The translations under genes were made by a program, and so were the position numbers. Below the pieces are notes generated by a model. It was not told where the DNA came from, did not search any database, and was given only the letters and a program-made list of their open reading frames with translations. A DNA stretch of 64,000 nucleotides, taken from Bacteroides luti. Lineage in GTDB: Bacteria > Bacteroidota > Bacteroidia > Bacteroidales > Bacteroidaceae. Positions 37,589 through 45,969 of the stretch are shown here, piece by piece (position 1 is the stretch's first letter; the number at the start of each line of letters is the position of its first letter). Location of the stretch: contig NZ_FQTV01000011.1 in assembly GCF_900128905.1 (NCBI RefSeq), forward strand, positions 1 to 64,000. The letters run 5' to 3'.

Positions 37589-38425
37589 ATGCATGCAGTT
37601 GAGTTACATATCAAGCAGGCGTTGACCGGCATATATCCTGAATCGGAAATCAAGGGCTTCACGAAAATTATTTTTACCGAAGTATTTCATTTCAATATGC
37701 TTGATTATTATATGGGCAAAGATATTAATTTATCTGCAAATGAGGCAGAACAACTCGACGAGATTCTTGCCCGTCTTCAAAAAAACGAACCTATTCAATA
37801 TATATTAGGTTATACCGAATTCTACGGAATGACTTTTTGTGTTACTCCGGCTGTTCTTATTCCCCGTCCTGAGACTGCCGAACTTGTATCCTTGATTATT
37901 AAAGAAAATGTTGATTGTTCTGCAAAGATTCTGGATATTGGTGCCGGAAGTGGTTGTATTGCAATCTCTCTGGCAAAGAATCTTCCACAGGCAAAAGTCT
38001 CATCATGGGATGTTTCGGACGAAGCGCTGAAAGTAGCCCGAGAAAATAACGAAAAGTTAGGTGTTTCTGTTACCTTTAGTAAGGTTGATGTTTTGGGATA
38101 TAAGCCCTTTGGCGAGAAGTTTAATGTGATAGTGAGTAACCCTCCTTATATAACGAATGCTGAAAAAGCTGATATGGAGAACAATGTTCTCGATTGGGAA
38201 CCCTCTTTGGCCTTGTTTGTTCCTGATGAAGATCCGTTGTTGTTTTATAGAAAGATTGCCGAACTTGGTCTTGATATGTTGACGCCCGGTGGGAAAATCT
38301 ATTTTGAGATAAATCAGGCTTTTGGGAAGGAGATGGCCGATCTGCTTCTTTCTCTTGGGTATTGTGATGCAAAAATTATAAAAGATTTATCCGGCAGAGA
38401 CAGGATAGTAAAAGCATTAAGATGA
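37589..38425 (+). CDS. prmC: Peptide chain release factor N5-glutamine methyltransferase
   Basis: Methylates the GGQ glutamine of release factors. 278 residues: N-terminal helical domain, then the SAM site ILDIGAGSGCIAISLA near 112, and the substrate motif NPPYI near 185. The next gene starts four bases inside its stop (ATGA overlap), so prmC, recX and comF are coupled. Confidence 0.95.
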   Translation: MHAVELHIKQALTGIYPESEIKGFTKIIFTEVFHFNMLDYYMGKDINLSANEAEQLDEILARLQKNEPIQYILGYTEFYGMTFCVTPAVLIPRPETAELVSLIIKENVDCSAKILDIGAGSGCIAISLAKNLPQAKVSSWDVSDEALKVARENNEKLGVSVTFSKVDVLGYKPFGEKFNVIVSNPPYITNAEKADMENNVLDWEPSLALFVPDEDPLLFYRKIAELGLDMLTPGGKIYFEINQAFGKEMADLLLSLGYCDAKIIKDLSGRDRIVKALR

Positions 38426-38901
38426 GCGAACTGACAGAAAAAGAAGCATTGAATAAAGCAGCGGCATATTGTACTGCATCCGAGCACTGTCTTTCTGAAG
38501 TTGGAACCAAACTTACTCAGTGGGGGGTGGATGCCGATGCTAAGGAAAGAATTCTTAAGCGACTTATTGACGAACGATTTATTGATGAAGAAAGATATTG
38601 TCGTTTTTTTGTGAACGATAAATTTAAGTTCAATAAGTGGGGTCGGATAAAGATCAGTCAGGCTCTTTATATGAAAAAAATCCCATCAGAAATGAGTCGT
38701 GATTGCCTGAATGAGATTGACGAGAAAGAATATATGAATACGCTGCGATCATTATTAGCTTCAAAGAAAAAATCAATTCATGCTTCGGACGATTACCAAT
38801 TGAACACTAAACTAATCCGGTTTGCACTTAGCCGTGGCTTTGAAATGAGCATAATACGTAAATGCATGCAACTATCCGATGAGTATGATTCAATGGATTG
38901 A
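38422..38901 (+). CDS. recX: Regulatory protein RecX
   Basis: 159 residues, small basic helical protein that modulates RecA filaments. Features: ALNKAAAYCTASEHCLSEVGTKL, LIDERFIDEERYCRFFVNDK and WGRIKISQALYMKKIP, the three-helix repeats of RecX. Overlaps prmC by 4 bp and comF by 23 bp. Confidence 0.9.
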   Translation: MSELTEKEALNKAAAYCTASEHCLSEVGTKLTQWGVDADAKERILKRLIDERFIDEERYCRFFVNDKFKFNKWGRIKISQALYMKKIPSEMSRDCLNEIDEKEYMNTLRSLLASKKKSIHASDDYQLNTKLIRFALSRGFEMSIIRKCMQLSDEYDSMD

Positions 38902-39571
38902 TGCACTTCTGAACTTGCTGTTTCCACGTTCTTGCGTGGTGTGCGGCGGATGCCTGGTGAAAGGAGAAGAGGCCGTTTGTACAATGTGCAACTCAAGAAT
39001 GCCGCGTACCAATTACCATCTTCAGCCGAATAACGAAATAGAGCAGCGTTTCTGGGGAAAGGCGGAAATAGAAAAAGCTACCTCATACTTCTTTTATAAC
39101 AAAGGAAGCGATTACAGGCACATCCTTTTTAAACTGAAATACAACGGCTATAAAGAACTTGGCGAAGTGATGGGGCGCTATATGGCTAATGAACTTCTGG
39201 CTTCGGATTTCTTTAAGGGGGTAGATGTTGTTATACCGGTTCCGCTTCATTCAAAGAGGAAGAGAGTTCGTGGTTACAACCAAAGTGAATGGGTTGCTTT
39301 GGGTATATCTCATGCAATAGGTATTCCAATGGATTTGAATACATTAGTTAGATCTGTGTCGAACAATACCCAGACTCGGAAAAGTGTGTTTGACCGGTGG
39401 GAGAATGTGAAAGATGTTTTTCAGGTAGCTTCTCCTGAAAAGATCCAGGGAAAGCATATTTTGCTAGTAGATGACGTGCTTACCACAGGTGCCACCCTTG
39501 TATCTTGTGCCGCAAAACTGTTAGAATCGTCTGATGTAAAGATTAGTATTATAACACTTGCCGTTGCCTGA
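38879..39571 (+). CDS. ComF-family phosphoribosyltransferase-like protein
   Basis: 230 residues. An N-terminal four-Cys zinc site (CVVCGG and CTMC, residues about 19-38) is followed by a type I PRTase domain with the PRPP loop ILLVDDVLTTGATL near 195 and RGYNQSEWVA near 137. Relatives assist DNA uptake or recombination; the job in Bacteroidota is unclear. A second ATG two codons in could be the start. Palindromic array 3 follows the stop. Confidence 0.88.
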   Translation: MSMIQWIDALLNLLFPRSCVVCGGCLVKGEEAVCTMCNSRMPRTNYHLQPNNEIEQRFWGKAEIEKATSYFFYNKGSDYRHILFKLKYNGYKELGEVMGRYMANELLASDFFKGVDVVIPVPLHSKRKRVRGYNQSEWVALGISHAIGIPMDLNTLVRSVSNNTQTRKSVFDRWENVKDVFQVASPEKIQGKHILLVDDVLTTGATLVSCAAKLLESSDVKISIITLAVA

Positions 39572-39602
39572 AAATAATTATTCTTGTTACGTTGTTTTTA
39601 TA

Positions 39603-39676
39603 TTGTACAAAACAATTAATTCTTTTGTACAGAACAATTCATTCTTCTGTACAAAAGAATGCAATCTTTTGTACAA
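39603..39676. repeat. 22-bp palindromic repeat array 3 (TGTACA cores, 4 units)
   Basis: TGTACA-type cores at centres 39606.5, 39628.5, 39650.5 and 39672.5, exactly 22 bp apart, flanked by TT/AA (first TTGTACAA 39603-39610, last 39669-39676). The spacers are themselves quasi-palindromic, for example AAAAGAATGCAATCTTTT. It lies between comF and the pyrE promoter, outside any open frame. Confidence 0.88.
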
Positions 39677-39791
39677 GGGTGCAAAAAGCTATATAGATAC
39701 CAATTCAATTATTCAGGTGATAAAACGAAAGAAGAATATTAATAAATGAAAAAATAATAGTTTTGCTTGTCCCATTTTCAATGAGTTTAAG

Positions 39792-39799
39792 TAACTTTG
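39792..39799 (+). promoter_or_regulatory. -7 promoter element for pyrE
   Basis: TAACTTTG, with TTG at 39767-39769 as a possible -33 partner. It lies within a longer open frame ahead of pyrE and supports the ATG at 39826. Confidence 0.55.
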
Positions 39800-39825
39800 C
39801 AACGATACACATAGTTAATAAATTT

Positions 39826-40464
39826 ATGAAAACTTTAGAGAGATTATTTGCTGAGAAATTACTCAAGATTAAGGCCATTAAGCTTCAGCCGGCAAACCCC
39901 TTTACCTGGGCTTCCGGATGGAAATCTCCTTTCTATTGTGATAATCGTAAGACTCTTTCTTATCCTTCACTTCGTAACTTTGTGAAGATAGAAATTTGTC
40001 GTTTGATTTTAGAAAGATTTGGCCAGGTTGATGCAATTGCAGGTGTGGCAACAGGTGCTATCCCTCAGGGTGCTTTGGTTGCGGAAGAACTGAACCTTCC
40101 GTTTGTTTATGTACGTTCAACACCGAAAGATCACGGTTTGGAGAACCTTATTGAAGGAGAGCTTCGTCCAGGTATGAAGGTTGTTGTTGTAGAAGATTTG
40201 ATTTCGACTGGCGGTAGCAGTTTGAAAGCGGTAGAAGCAATTCGTCGTGACGGTTGTGAAGTTATCGGAATGATTGCTGCATTTACCTATGGATTCAATG
40301 TTGCAGTGAAAGCATTTAAGGATGCAAACGTAGAATTGGTTACTTTAACCAACTATGAAGCAGTTCTTGAAGTTGCTCTTCGTACCGGATATATCGATGA
40401 AGAAGATATTCCTACATTGGAATCCTGGAGAAATGATCCTGCTCACTGGGATGCTGCAAAATAA
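39826..40464 (+). CDS. pyrE: Orotate phosphoribosyltransferase
   Basis: Makes OMP from orotate and PRPP in pyrimidine synthesis. 212 residues from the ATG at 39826 (MKTLERLFAEKLLKIKAIKL). ASGWKSPFYCDNRKTLSYP and the PRPP loop VVVVEDLISTGGSSLKA near 125 are conserved. The open frame 21 codons longer overlaps the promoter. First gene of a pyrE-SRPBCC-argH run. Confidence 0.95.
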   Translation: MKTLERLFAEKLLKIKAIKLQPANPFTWASGWKSPFYCDNRKTLSYPSLRNFVKIEICRLILERFGQVDAIAGVATGAIPQGALVAEELNLPFVYVRSTPKDHGLENLIEGELRPGMKVVVVEDLISTGGSSLKAVEAIRRDGCEVIGMIAAFTYGFNVAVKAFKDANVELVTLTNYEAVLEVALRTGYIDEEDIPTLESWRNDPAHWDAAK

Positions 40465-40476
40465 AATACAATAATT

Positions 40477-40887
40477 ATGACTCAATTTGAAAGTGATATA
40501 AAGGTTATTCCTTACGCTCATGGGCGTGTATACGGTAAACTTTCTGATTTAAGTAATCTGGAAGGAGTTAAAGACCGCTTGCCGGCCGATAAAATTCAGG
40601 ATTTAAGTTTTGATTCAGACAGTTTAAGCTTTAGCATCGCTCCTGTTGGTAAGATAACACTTCGTATCTGTGAACGTGAGCCTGAGAAGTGTATTAAATT
40701 CGAAACAACAAATTCGCCTCTTCCTTTCAACCTTTGGATACAGATTGTACCAACGGCTGACGAAGAGTGCAAGATTAAACTTACAATTAAGGCTGAGATC
40801 AATCCTTTTATTAAAGGAATGATTCAAAAGCCGCTCAAGGATGGATTAGAGAAAATGGCAGAAATGCTATCTAAGATTCCTTATTAA
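40477..40887 (+). CDS. SRPBCC-like (START fold) protein
   Basis: 136 residues of helix-grip type: beta strands in residues 5-110 and a C-terminal amphipathic helix (MIQKPLKDGLEKMAEMLSKIPY). Known in Bacteroidota as a small conserved polyketide-cyclase-like protein of unknown ligand. 12 bp after pyrE and 16 bp before argH, so cotranscribed. Confidence 0.75.
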   Translation: MTQFESDIKVIPYAHGRVYGKLSDLSNLEGVKDRLPADKIQDLSFDSDSLSFSIAPVGKITLRICEREPEKCIKFETTNSPLPFNLWIQIVPTADEECKIKLTIKAEINPFIKGMIQKPLKDGLEKMAEMLSKIPY

Positions 40888-40903
40888 AAATAAAACAAAA
40901 ATT

Positions 40904-42244
40904 ATGGCGCAGAAACTTTGGGAGAAGAGTGTACAAGTAAATAAGGATATTGAGAAATTTACAGTCGGTCGTGACCGGGAGATGGATATCTTTCTGGCTA
41001 AACATGACGTTATTGGCTCAATGGCACACATTACTATGCTTCAAACCATTGATCTGCTCACATCTGAGGAGCTTCATCTTCTTCTTGAGGAATTGAAGAA
41101 CATCTATGCTACTGCCGAAAATGGAACATTTGTTATCGAAGAAGGCGTAGAAGATGTTCATTCCCAAGTAGAATTGATGCTTACTCGTAAATTAGGTGAT
41201 GTAGGAAAAAAAATTCATAGTGGCCGTTCAAGAAACGATCAGGTTCTTTTGGATTTAAAGTTGTTTACCCGTACTCAGCTGCAGGAAATTGCAGATATGG
41301 TTGAACAACTGTTTCATGTTTTAATAGCACAGAGCGAAAAATATAAAAAGGTTCTGATGCCTGGTTATACGCATCTTCAAATAGCCATGCCTTCTTCTTT
41401 TGGATTATGGTTTGGTGCTTATGCAGAAAGCCTGGTAGACGATATGATGTTTTTGCAGGCAGCATTTAAAATGTGTAACCGCAATCCACTTGGGTCTGCT
41501 GCCGGTTATGGATCTTCTTTTCCTTTAAACCGAACCCTTACAACAAATCTTTTGGGCTTCGACTCTATGAACTACAATGTGGTTTATGCACAGATGGGGC
41601 GCGGAAAGATGGAAAGAAATGTAGCTTTTGCCCTGGCAAGTATTGCGGGCACAATCTCAAAACTGGCTTTTGATGCTTGTATGTTTAACAGTCAGAACTT
41701 CAACTTTGTGAAGTTGCCTGATGAATGTACAACAGGTTCAAGCATTATGCCACACAAAAAGAATCCGGATGTATTTGAACTTACTCGTGCCAAATGCAAC
41801 AAGATTCAATCTCTACCTCAACAAATCATGATGATTGCCAATAATCTGCCTTCAGGATATTTCAGAGATCTGCAGATTATAAAAGAAGTCTTTATTCCTG
41901 CTTTTCAGGAATTGAAAGATTGTCTTCACATGACAACTTATATCATGAACGAAATTAAAGTCAATGAACATATTCTTGACGATGATAAATACCTTCTTAT
42001 CTTCAGTGTTGAAGAGGTAAACCGTCTTGCTGCGGAAGGAATGCCTTTCCGTGATGCTTATAAAAAAGTGGGACTAGATATCGAAGCTGGTAAATTTACT
42101 CACGAAAAGACTGTTGACCATACACACGAAGGAAGTATAGGTAATCTGTGCAACGAAAAAATATCTTTGTTAATGCAGAATATTGTTGACGGATTCAACT
42201 TCGATAAAATGATTCAGGCTGAAAAAGGCCTTTTAGGAAGATAA
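40904..42244 (+). CDS. argH: Argininosuccinate lyase
   Basis: Final step of arginine synthesis. 446 residues, fumarase/aspartase superfamily. Conserved SGRSRNDQVLLDLKLF near 106, the catalytic-loop GSSIMPHKKNPDVFELTR near 278 and YTHLQIAMPSSFG near 152 are all present. The start MAQKLWEKSVQVNKDIEKFTVG is typical. Confidence 0.95.
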   Translation: MAQKLWEKSVQVNKDIEKFTVGRDREMDIFLAKHDVIGSMAHITMLQTIDLLTSEELHLLLEELKNIYATAENGTFVIEEGVEDVHSQVELMLTRKLGDVGKKIHSGRSRNDQVLLDLKLFTRTQLQEIADMVEQLFHVLIAQSEKYKKVLMPGYTHLQIAMPSSFGLWFGAYAESLVDDMMFLQAAFKMCNRNPLGSAAGYGSSFPLNRTLTTNLLGFDSMNYNVVYAQMGRGKMERNVAFALASIAGTISKLAFDACMFNSQNFNFVKLPDECTTGSSIMPHKKNPDVFELTRAKCNKIQSLPQQIMMIANNLPSGYFRDLQIIKEVFIPAFQELKDCLHMTTYIMNEIKVNEHILDDDKYLLIFSVEEVNRLAAEGMPFRDAYKKVGLDIEAGKFTHEKTVDHTHEGSIGNLCNEKISLLMQNIVDGFNFDKMIQAEKGLLGR

Positions 42245-42268
42245 TTCTTAATCTTAATATATAATATT

Positions 42269-43273
42269 ATGGAATACGAACCTGCAAAGGACCGGTATTT
42301 CGGCAAGATGCAATATAAGTATTGCGGAAACAGCGGTCTGTTACTTCCCCGTATTTCTTTGGGACTGTGGCATAACTTTGGTGATGTTGACGATTTCGGT
42401 ATTGCAACCGATATGGTTAAGTATGCATTCGACAATGGTATTACCCATTTCGACTTAGCAAATAATTATGGTCCTAGCCCTGGTTCTGCAGAAATAAACT
42501 TCGGGAAAATCTTAAAAAATAACTTTCAGGGATATCGTGACGAGATGATTATCTCTTCCAAAGCCGGACACGAAATGTGGGCTGGCCCTTATGGTGATGG
42601 TAGTTCCAGAAAGAATCTGATGGCAAGTATCGACCAAAGCCTTCGTAGAACCGGTCTCGAATACTTTGATATCTTTTATTCTCATCGTTATGATGGGGTT
42701 ACTCCAGTTGAAGAAACAATTCAGGCACTTATCGATATTGTAAAAAGAGGTAAAGCTCTTTATGCAGGTATTTCCAAGTATCCACCCGAGAAAGCCAGAA
42801 TTGCATATCAGATGCTAAAGGATAATGGCGTTCCTTGTCTGATAAATCAATCCCGATATAGCATGTTCGACCGCGAAGTGGAGAATGGAACGTTGGCTTT
42901 GGCCGACGAATTCGGAGCAGGTTTTATTGCTTTCTCGCCATTAGCACAAGGGATACTGACTAATAAATATCTGCATGGCATTCCAGAAGATTCACGTGCC
43001 GCAAAATCTACAGGATTCCTGAAAAAAGATCAGGTAACGGAAGATAAGATAGTAATTGCCCGTCAATTGAATGAAATAGCCCAGAGGCGAGGCCAAACTC
43101 TTGCTCAAATGGCATTAGCATGGGTTCTTAAAGACGAACGGGTTACATCTGTAATTGTTGGTGCAAGTTCTGTTAAGCAATTAAGCGACAATTTAAAGAC
43201 CGTAGAGAATTTAGAGTTTACAGATGATGAAGTTAATCAAATCAGTTCTCTGATCTCTTCAATAAAACCATAG
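42269..43273 (+). CDS. Aldo/keto reductase (YghZ-like)
   Basis: 334 residues, (beta-alpha)8 barrel. The catalytic tetrad is visible: FDLANNYGPSPGSAE (Asp/Tyr), ISSKAG (Lys) and FYSHRYDG (His). NADPH-binding ends with VIVGASSVKQLSDNL. Closest to the L-glyceraldehyde-3-phosphate reductase/YghZ subgroup, which detoxifies methylglyoxal in E. coli. 24 bp after argH; may be cotranscribed. Confidence 0.88.
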   Translation: MEYEPAKDRYFGKMQYKYCGNSGLLLPRISLGLWHNFGDVDDFGIATDMVKYAFDNGITHFDLANNYGPSPGSAEINFGKILKNNFQGYRDEMIISSKAGHEMWAGPYGDGSSRKNLMASIDQSLRRTGLEYFDIFYSHRYDGVTPVEETIQALIDIVKRGKALYAGISKYPPEKARIAYQMLKDNGVPCLINQSRYSMFDREVENGTLALADEFGAGFIAFSPLAQGILTNKYLHGIPEDSRAAKSTGFLKKDQVTEDKIVIARQLNEIAQRRGQTLAQMALAWVLKDERVTSVIVGASSVKQLSDNLKTVENLEFTDDEVNQISSLISSIKP

Positions 43274-43285
43274 AAGCTGATAATA

Positions 43286-43729
43286 ATGAAGAAGCTGATC
43301 CTTTTTATCTCATTGCTATTTTGCACAGTCTCATGTGGAGATAGCTTTGAATCTAGCATACCGAATGTTGGAAGGTTTGGCTTTGAAGTAGACTTGCTAC
43401 AAGCTAAGTTTCAATCGATACGATTACCAGGCTGTTTTGTACCGGTAACCATGAATGAGCACAATGTAAAGCTAGGATTCGGAGGATTGATTATAGGCAA
43501 TTCATATTACAATGGCTATTGTGCTTATGACGCAGCTTGTCCGGTTGAAGCAAGCCGTGATGTAATAGTAGAACTTACTAACGATGGCTTGGGAAAAGCT
43601 GTATGTCCTAAATGCAGTACTATATACGATTTAAATAACTATGGTGCCCCCAATGGTGTGGGCACTGAATATTTGAAAGATTATAGGGTAATAGTTCAAA
43701 GTCAGGATAAGCTTTACGTAAGTAATTAA
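43286..43729 (+). CDS. Rieske-fold-like lipoprotein with four cysteines
   Basis: 147 residues. The lipobox TVSC puts the lipidated Cys at 17. The C-terminal half has the Rieske layout: CAYDAAC (C79, C85) replaces the CxH box and CPKCSTIYDL (C107, C110) replaces CxxHG, ending with YLKDYRVIVQSQDKLYV. Both ligand histidines of a normal Rieske cluster are missing, so a four-Cys iron-sulfur or zinc site is likely. Downstream of the aldo/keto reductase by 12 bp. Confidence 0.75.
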   Translation: MKKLILFISLLFCTVSCGDSFESSIPNVGRFGFEVDLLQAKFQSIRLPGCFVPVTMNEHNVKLGFGGLIIGNSYYNGYCAYDAACPVEASRDVIVELTNDGLGKAVCPKCSTIYDLNNYGAPNGVGTEYLKDYRVIVQSQDKLYVSN

Positions 43730-43757
43730 AGAAATGCGCAAAAAAGTTAAGGAAAAA

Positions 43758-43789
43758 TTTGGCAGATATAGGAAATAGTCATATCTTTG
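43758..43789 (+). promoter_or_regulatory. Promoter of the tRNA-Gly/tRNA-Leu unit
   Basis: TTTG at 43758-43761 and TATCTTTG at 43782-43789 with a 20-bp spacer, both consensus elements, 13 bp before the tRNA. Confidence 0.8.
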
Positions 43790-43802
43790 CACCCGTTAAA
43801 AC

Positions 43803-43875
43803 GCGAAAGTAGCTCAGTTGGTAGAGCATAACCTTGCCAAGGTTAGGGTCGCGGGTTCGAGTCCCGTCTTTCGCT
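43803..43875 (+). tRNA. tRNA-Gly (GCC)
   Basis: 73-nt cloverleaf. Acceptor GCGAAAG (43803-43809) pairs with CTTTCGC (43868-43874), the anticodon GCC is at 43836-43838 in a seven-base loop, and the T arm is GGGTTCGAGTCCC. No CCA is encoded. Confidence 0.97.
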
Positions 43876-43888
43876 CTCTATCAAGGAT

Positions 43889-43972
43889 GCCCGGATGGTG
43901 GAATGGTAGACACGAAGGACTTAAAATCCTTTGGCTATTGCAGCTGTGCGGGTTCAAGTCCCGCTTCGGGTA
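43889..43972 (+). tRNA. tRNA-Leu (UAA)
   Basis: 84-nt class II tRNA with a long variable arm. Acceptor GCCCGGA at 43889-43895 pairs with 43965-43971. The anticodon TAA is at 43922-43924, in the loop CTTAAAA. T arm GGGTTCAAGTCCC. 13 nt after tRNA-Gly, one transcript. Confidence 0.96.
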
Positions 43973-43987
43973 CAAAGGTGCATCCTT

Positions 43988-44024
43988 AAAAGCTTCGTAA
44001 ATGAATAATTTACGGAGCTTTTTT
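43988..44024 (+). terminator. Terminator of the tRNA unit
   Basis: AAAAGCTTCGTAAAT and ATTTACGGAGCTTTT form a 15-pair stem with one mismatch-like G:T, ending in a T run, 15 bp after tRNA-Leu. Confidence 0.85.
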
Positions 44025-44104
44025 AATTTCTGCCCCCAATTCTTCTTAATTACTTCTTTTGGATCAGTCAATAAATTTGTGGGAATGTTAAAAGTTTCAT
44101 CAGC

Positions 44105-45097
44105 TTATGCGTAAATTTTAGCCACTCTGTAAAGAAAGAATTTCATATCATTAACTCCTCTAAAAGATGCTCTAAAAGCCTTTAGTTTTGCATTAAAAGA
44201 TTCTGCTGCAGCGTTAGTACTTCGATTTTCAAAATAGTTTAATATTCTTTCCGAATGATTCTCAAACATAGATATTATTGCAGAGAAGTTAGGATACCCT
44301 TGATTTTCTACCTCCTCATACCATTTGGCAAACTTTAAACGTGCCACATTTTTATCTTTTGTTTGCGAGAAAATACTCCCGACTCTTATACAGTGATAGT
44401 ACATGTGTTTTATATCTGGAAAATAATTAAACAAGATTTCAGCTCTTTGTTTTTGTGATTCTCCCCATTTATTAGGTGCTTTAAATAGAAGAAACCGGCT
44501 TCTGACGAGCAATTGCCTGAGTGTGTCGCCATTTTCTAATTCTTTTGATTTGTATTCTATACCTTTTCTTTTAGCCTCTTTAATATTCTTTTCTTCCTCT
44601 CTTATAACTTGCCATCTATAAGCTACGCGTAACTCCTGTAATGCATCAAAGACCTGTTTCTGAACATGGAATCTGTCAACAACCTGGGTTGCTTTAGGAA
44701 AGCATGACCGGATAATCTTCTGCATGCTTGGAGACATATCCAATGTTACTTCACGTACTTTATATCTTTCTTTTATAGGTATCTTTTTGATAATCTCTGT
44801 AACCGTATCTGCTTTAGTACCTTTTACAATAGCAATAATACTGCCCTTTTTTCCATGAGCATCTCTGTTTAATAGAAGGGTATAAAGTTCGCCACACGAG
44901 AAGGATGTTTCATCAATACACAGATTAGGGCCTATATTCTTGGAATAAAGAAGATAATCCTCAGCATGAGATAATTGGTTCCATGAATGAAAATCACTCA
45001 ATGTATCTTTATAGTATCGTTGTAGCTGTTTGCCATTAAGTTTATTGAAGGAAGCTACAGATTCTGCACTGACAGCATTATTGTCTAAGTAATTCTT
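44105..45097 (-). CDS. ISAon1-type transposase, catalytic part
   Basis: DDE transposase of the ISL3/ISAon1 type. Motifs IDETSF, LDMSPSM and NAAAESFNAK give the Asp-Asp-Glu triad. The open frame runs from about 45097, and no ATG lies near its beginning. Residues upstream of the TTG at 45001 (AVSAESVASFNKLNGKQLQ) are conserved in the family, so the protein is longer than the TTG start gives. Expression would need a +1 (or -2) shift from the N-terminal frame at a TTTTTTAAAAG run (45095-45105), or the gene is broken there. Inverted repeats were not resolved. Confidence 0.8.
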   Translation of the reverse strand, partial: KNYLDNNAVSAESVASFNKLNGKQLQRYYKDTLSDFHSWNQLSHAEDYLLYSKNIGPNLCIDETSFSCGELYTLLLNRDAHGKKGSIIAIVKGTKADTVTEIIKKIPIKERYKVREVTLDMSPSMQKIIRSCFPKATQVVDRFHVQKQVFDALQELRVAYRWQVIREEEKNIKEAKRKGIEYKSKELENGDTLRQLLVRSRFLLFKAPNKWGESQKQRAEILFNYFPDIKHMYYHCIRVGSIFSQTKDKNVARLKFAKWYEEVENQGYPNFSAIISMFENHSERILNYFENRSTNAAAESFNAKLKAFRASFRGVNDMKFFLYRVAKIYA

Positions 45098-45332
45098 TTA
45101 AAAAAGAACCGAACTCTGCAGTGATGCGAGTTCCGTGAGCAACAATCCTCCAATCTCGAGAATAAACCTTTCCAGTATCAATATCTTTCCATCTGCGTCT
45201 TTTTATACGAAGAAAAACAGCTTTGCCTCTAATGGGAAAATCCTGAACTTCTATTTCTGGATGAAAGCCATGAGAATGAAGATTTAAGGTGGAGATTTCA
45301 TCAGGAACAATATTCTTTTCTTTCTCCCATAA
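45078..45332 (-). pseudogene. ISAon1 transposase N-terminal region, start lost
   Basis: This open frame is too short to be obvious but clearly belongs to the element: it reads VPDEISTLNLHSHGF, VQDFPIRGKAVFLRIKRR and RDWRIVAHGTRITAEFGSFL, the DNA-binding N-terminal domain of ISAon1. It ends at TAA 45078-45080, overlapping the catalytic frame. Upstream the frame closes at 45333 with no start codon, while the preceding residues (TLELLTKIEHKVKLNVLTN) continue in another frame near 45325, so an indel has probably broken it. Confidence 0.7.
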
Positions 45333-45429
45333 TTAGTTAAAACATTTAGCTTAACTTTATGTTCGATTTTAGTTAGCAACTCCAATGTCTTTATTTGTAA
45401 ATAGACATCTCTATAATCTTTGCAACGAT

Positions 45430-45484
45430 GGTAAAATTTACAGCCGTAAAAATAGTAGTTATGAAATTTTATAATAGCGGCAAA
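45430..45484. repeat. Direct repeat copy A
   Basis: About 55 bp beginning GGTAAAATTTACAGCCGTAA and continuing through ATGAAATTTTATAATAGCGG. A second copy about 85% identical, in the same orientation, is at 48935-48989. The two bracket the yjdF-AraC-YoaP-unknown genes. Copy A lies at the 5' side of the ISAon1 remnant. Confidence 0.65.
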
Positions 45485-45534
45485 AAATATCGGGACCATC
45501 CATATAATTGTGTAAATGATAATTCAGGTTGGGG

Positions 45535-45966
45535 TTAATGTCCACGATGTTTATCTTTTCTTTTGATTTGTTTTATTTCAAATTTCTTTTCTTCTAATGC
45601 AATACGTATTTCCTTTAACTGACGTTTGCTATTGGCTTTCTTTTCTTCTTGCTGTTTCTTTAATTCAACTTGTGCCTTAGTAAAAGCATATTTGAAATTT
45701 ATATTCTCTGTTTCGCGTTTAACTTTCTTCTGCAATTTCTTATAACTGATTTTTTTATTTTCAGTATTAGCGGACTCTTCCAAATTCTTTGTATATCGTA
45801 ATCTGTTGTAGTCAAGTCTTTCAAAGAACAGCTTCGTATCTGAACCTGTTGGCTCTGAACTCCCTATTATTTCCCGGGCAACAGAATACTGTCCACTATC
45901 GTAAATCTCAAATAATGCGATCCACAATGGTGGACAGAATGTGATTGTTACAGAATGCGTGAACAT
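45535..45966 (-). CDS. yjdF: YjdF-family (DUF2992) protein
   Basis: 143 residues. The N-terminus ITFCPPLWIALFEIYDSGQYSVAREIIG and the GSSEPTGSD segment match the family, and the C-terminal charged coiled coil ends in the diagnostic KQIKRKDKHRGH. In Firmicutes yjdF is controlled by an azaaromatic-sensing RNA; no such leader is seen here. The start lies 3 bp after the stop of the AraC/GyrI regulator, so both are translated from one message. Confidence 0.85.
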   Translation of the reverse strand: MFTHSVTITFCPPLWIALFEIYDSGQYSVAREIIGSSEPTGSDTKLFFERLDYNRLRYTKNLEESANTENKKISYKKLQKKVKRETENINFKYAFTKAQVELKKQQEEKKANSKRQLKEIRIALEEKKFEIKQIKRKDKHRGH

Positions 45967-45969
45967 GGT

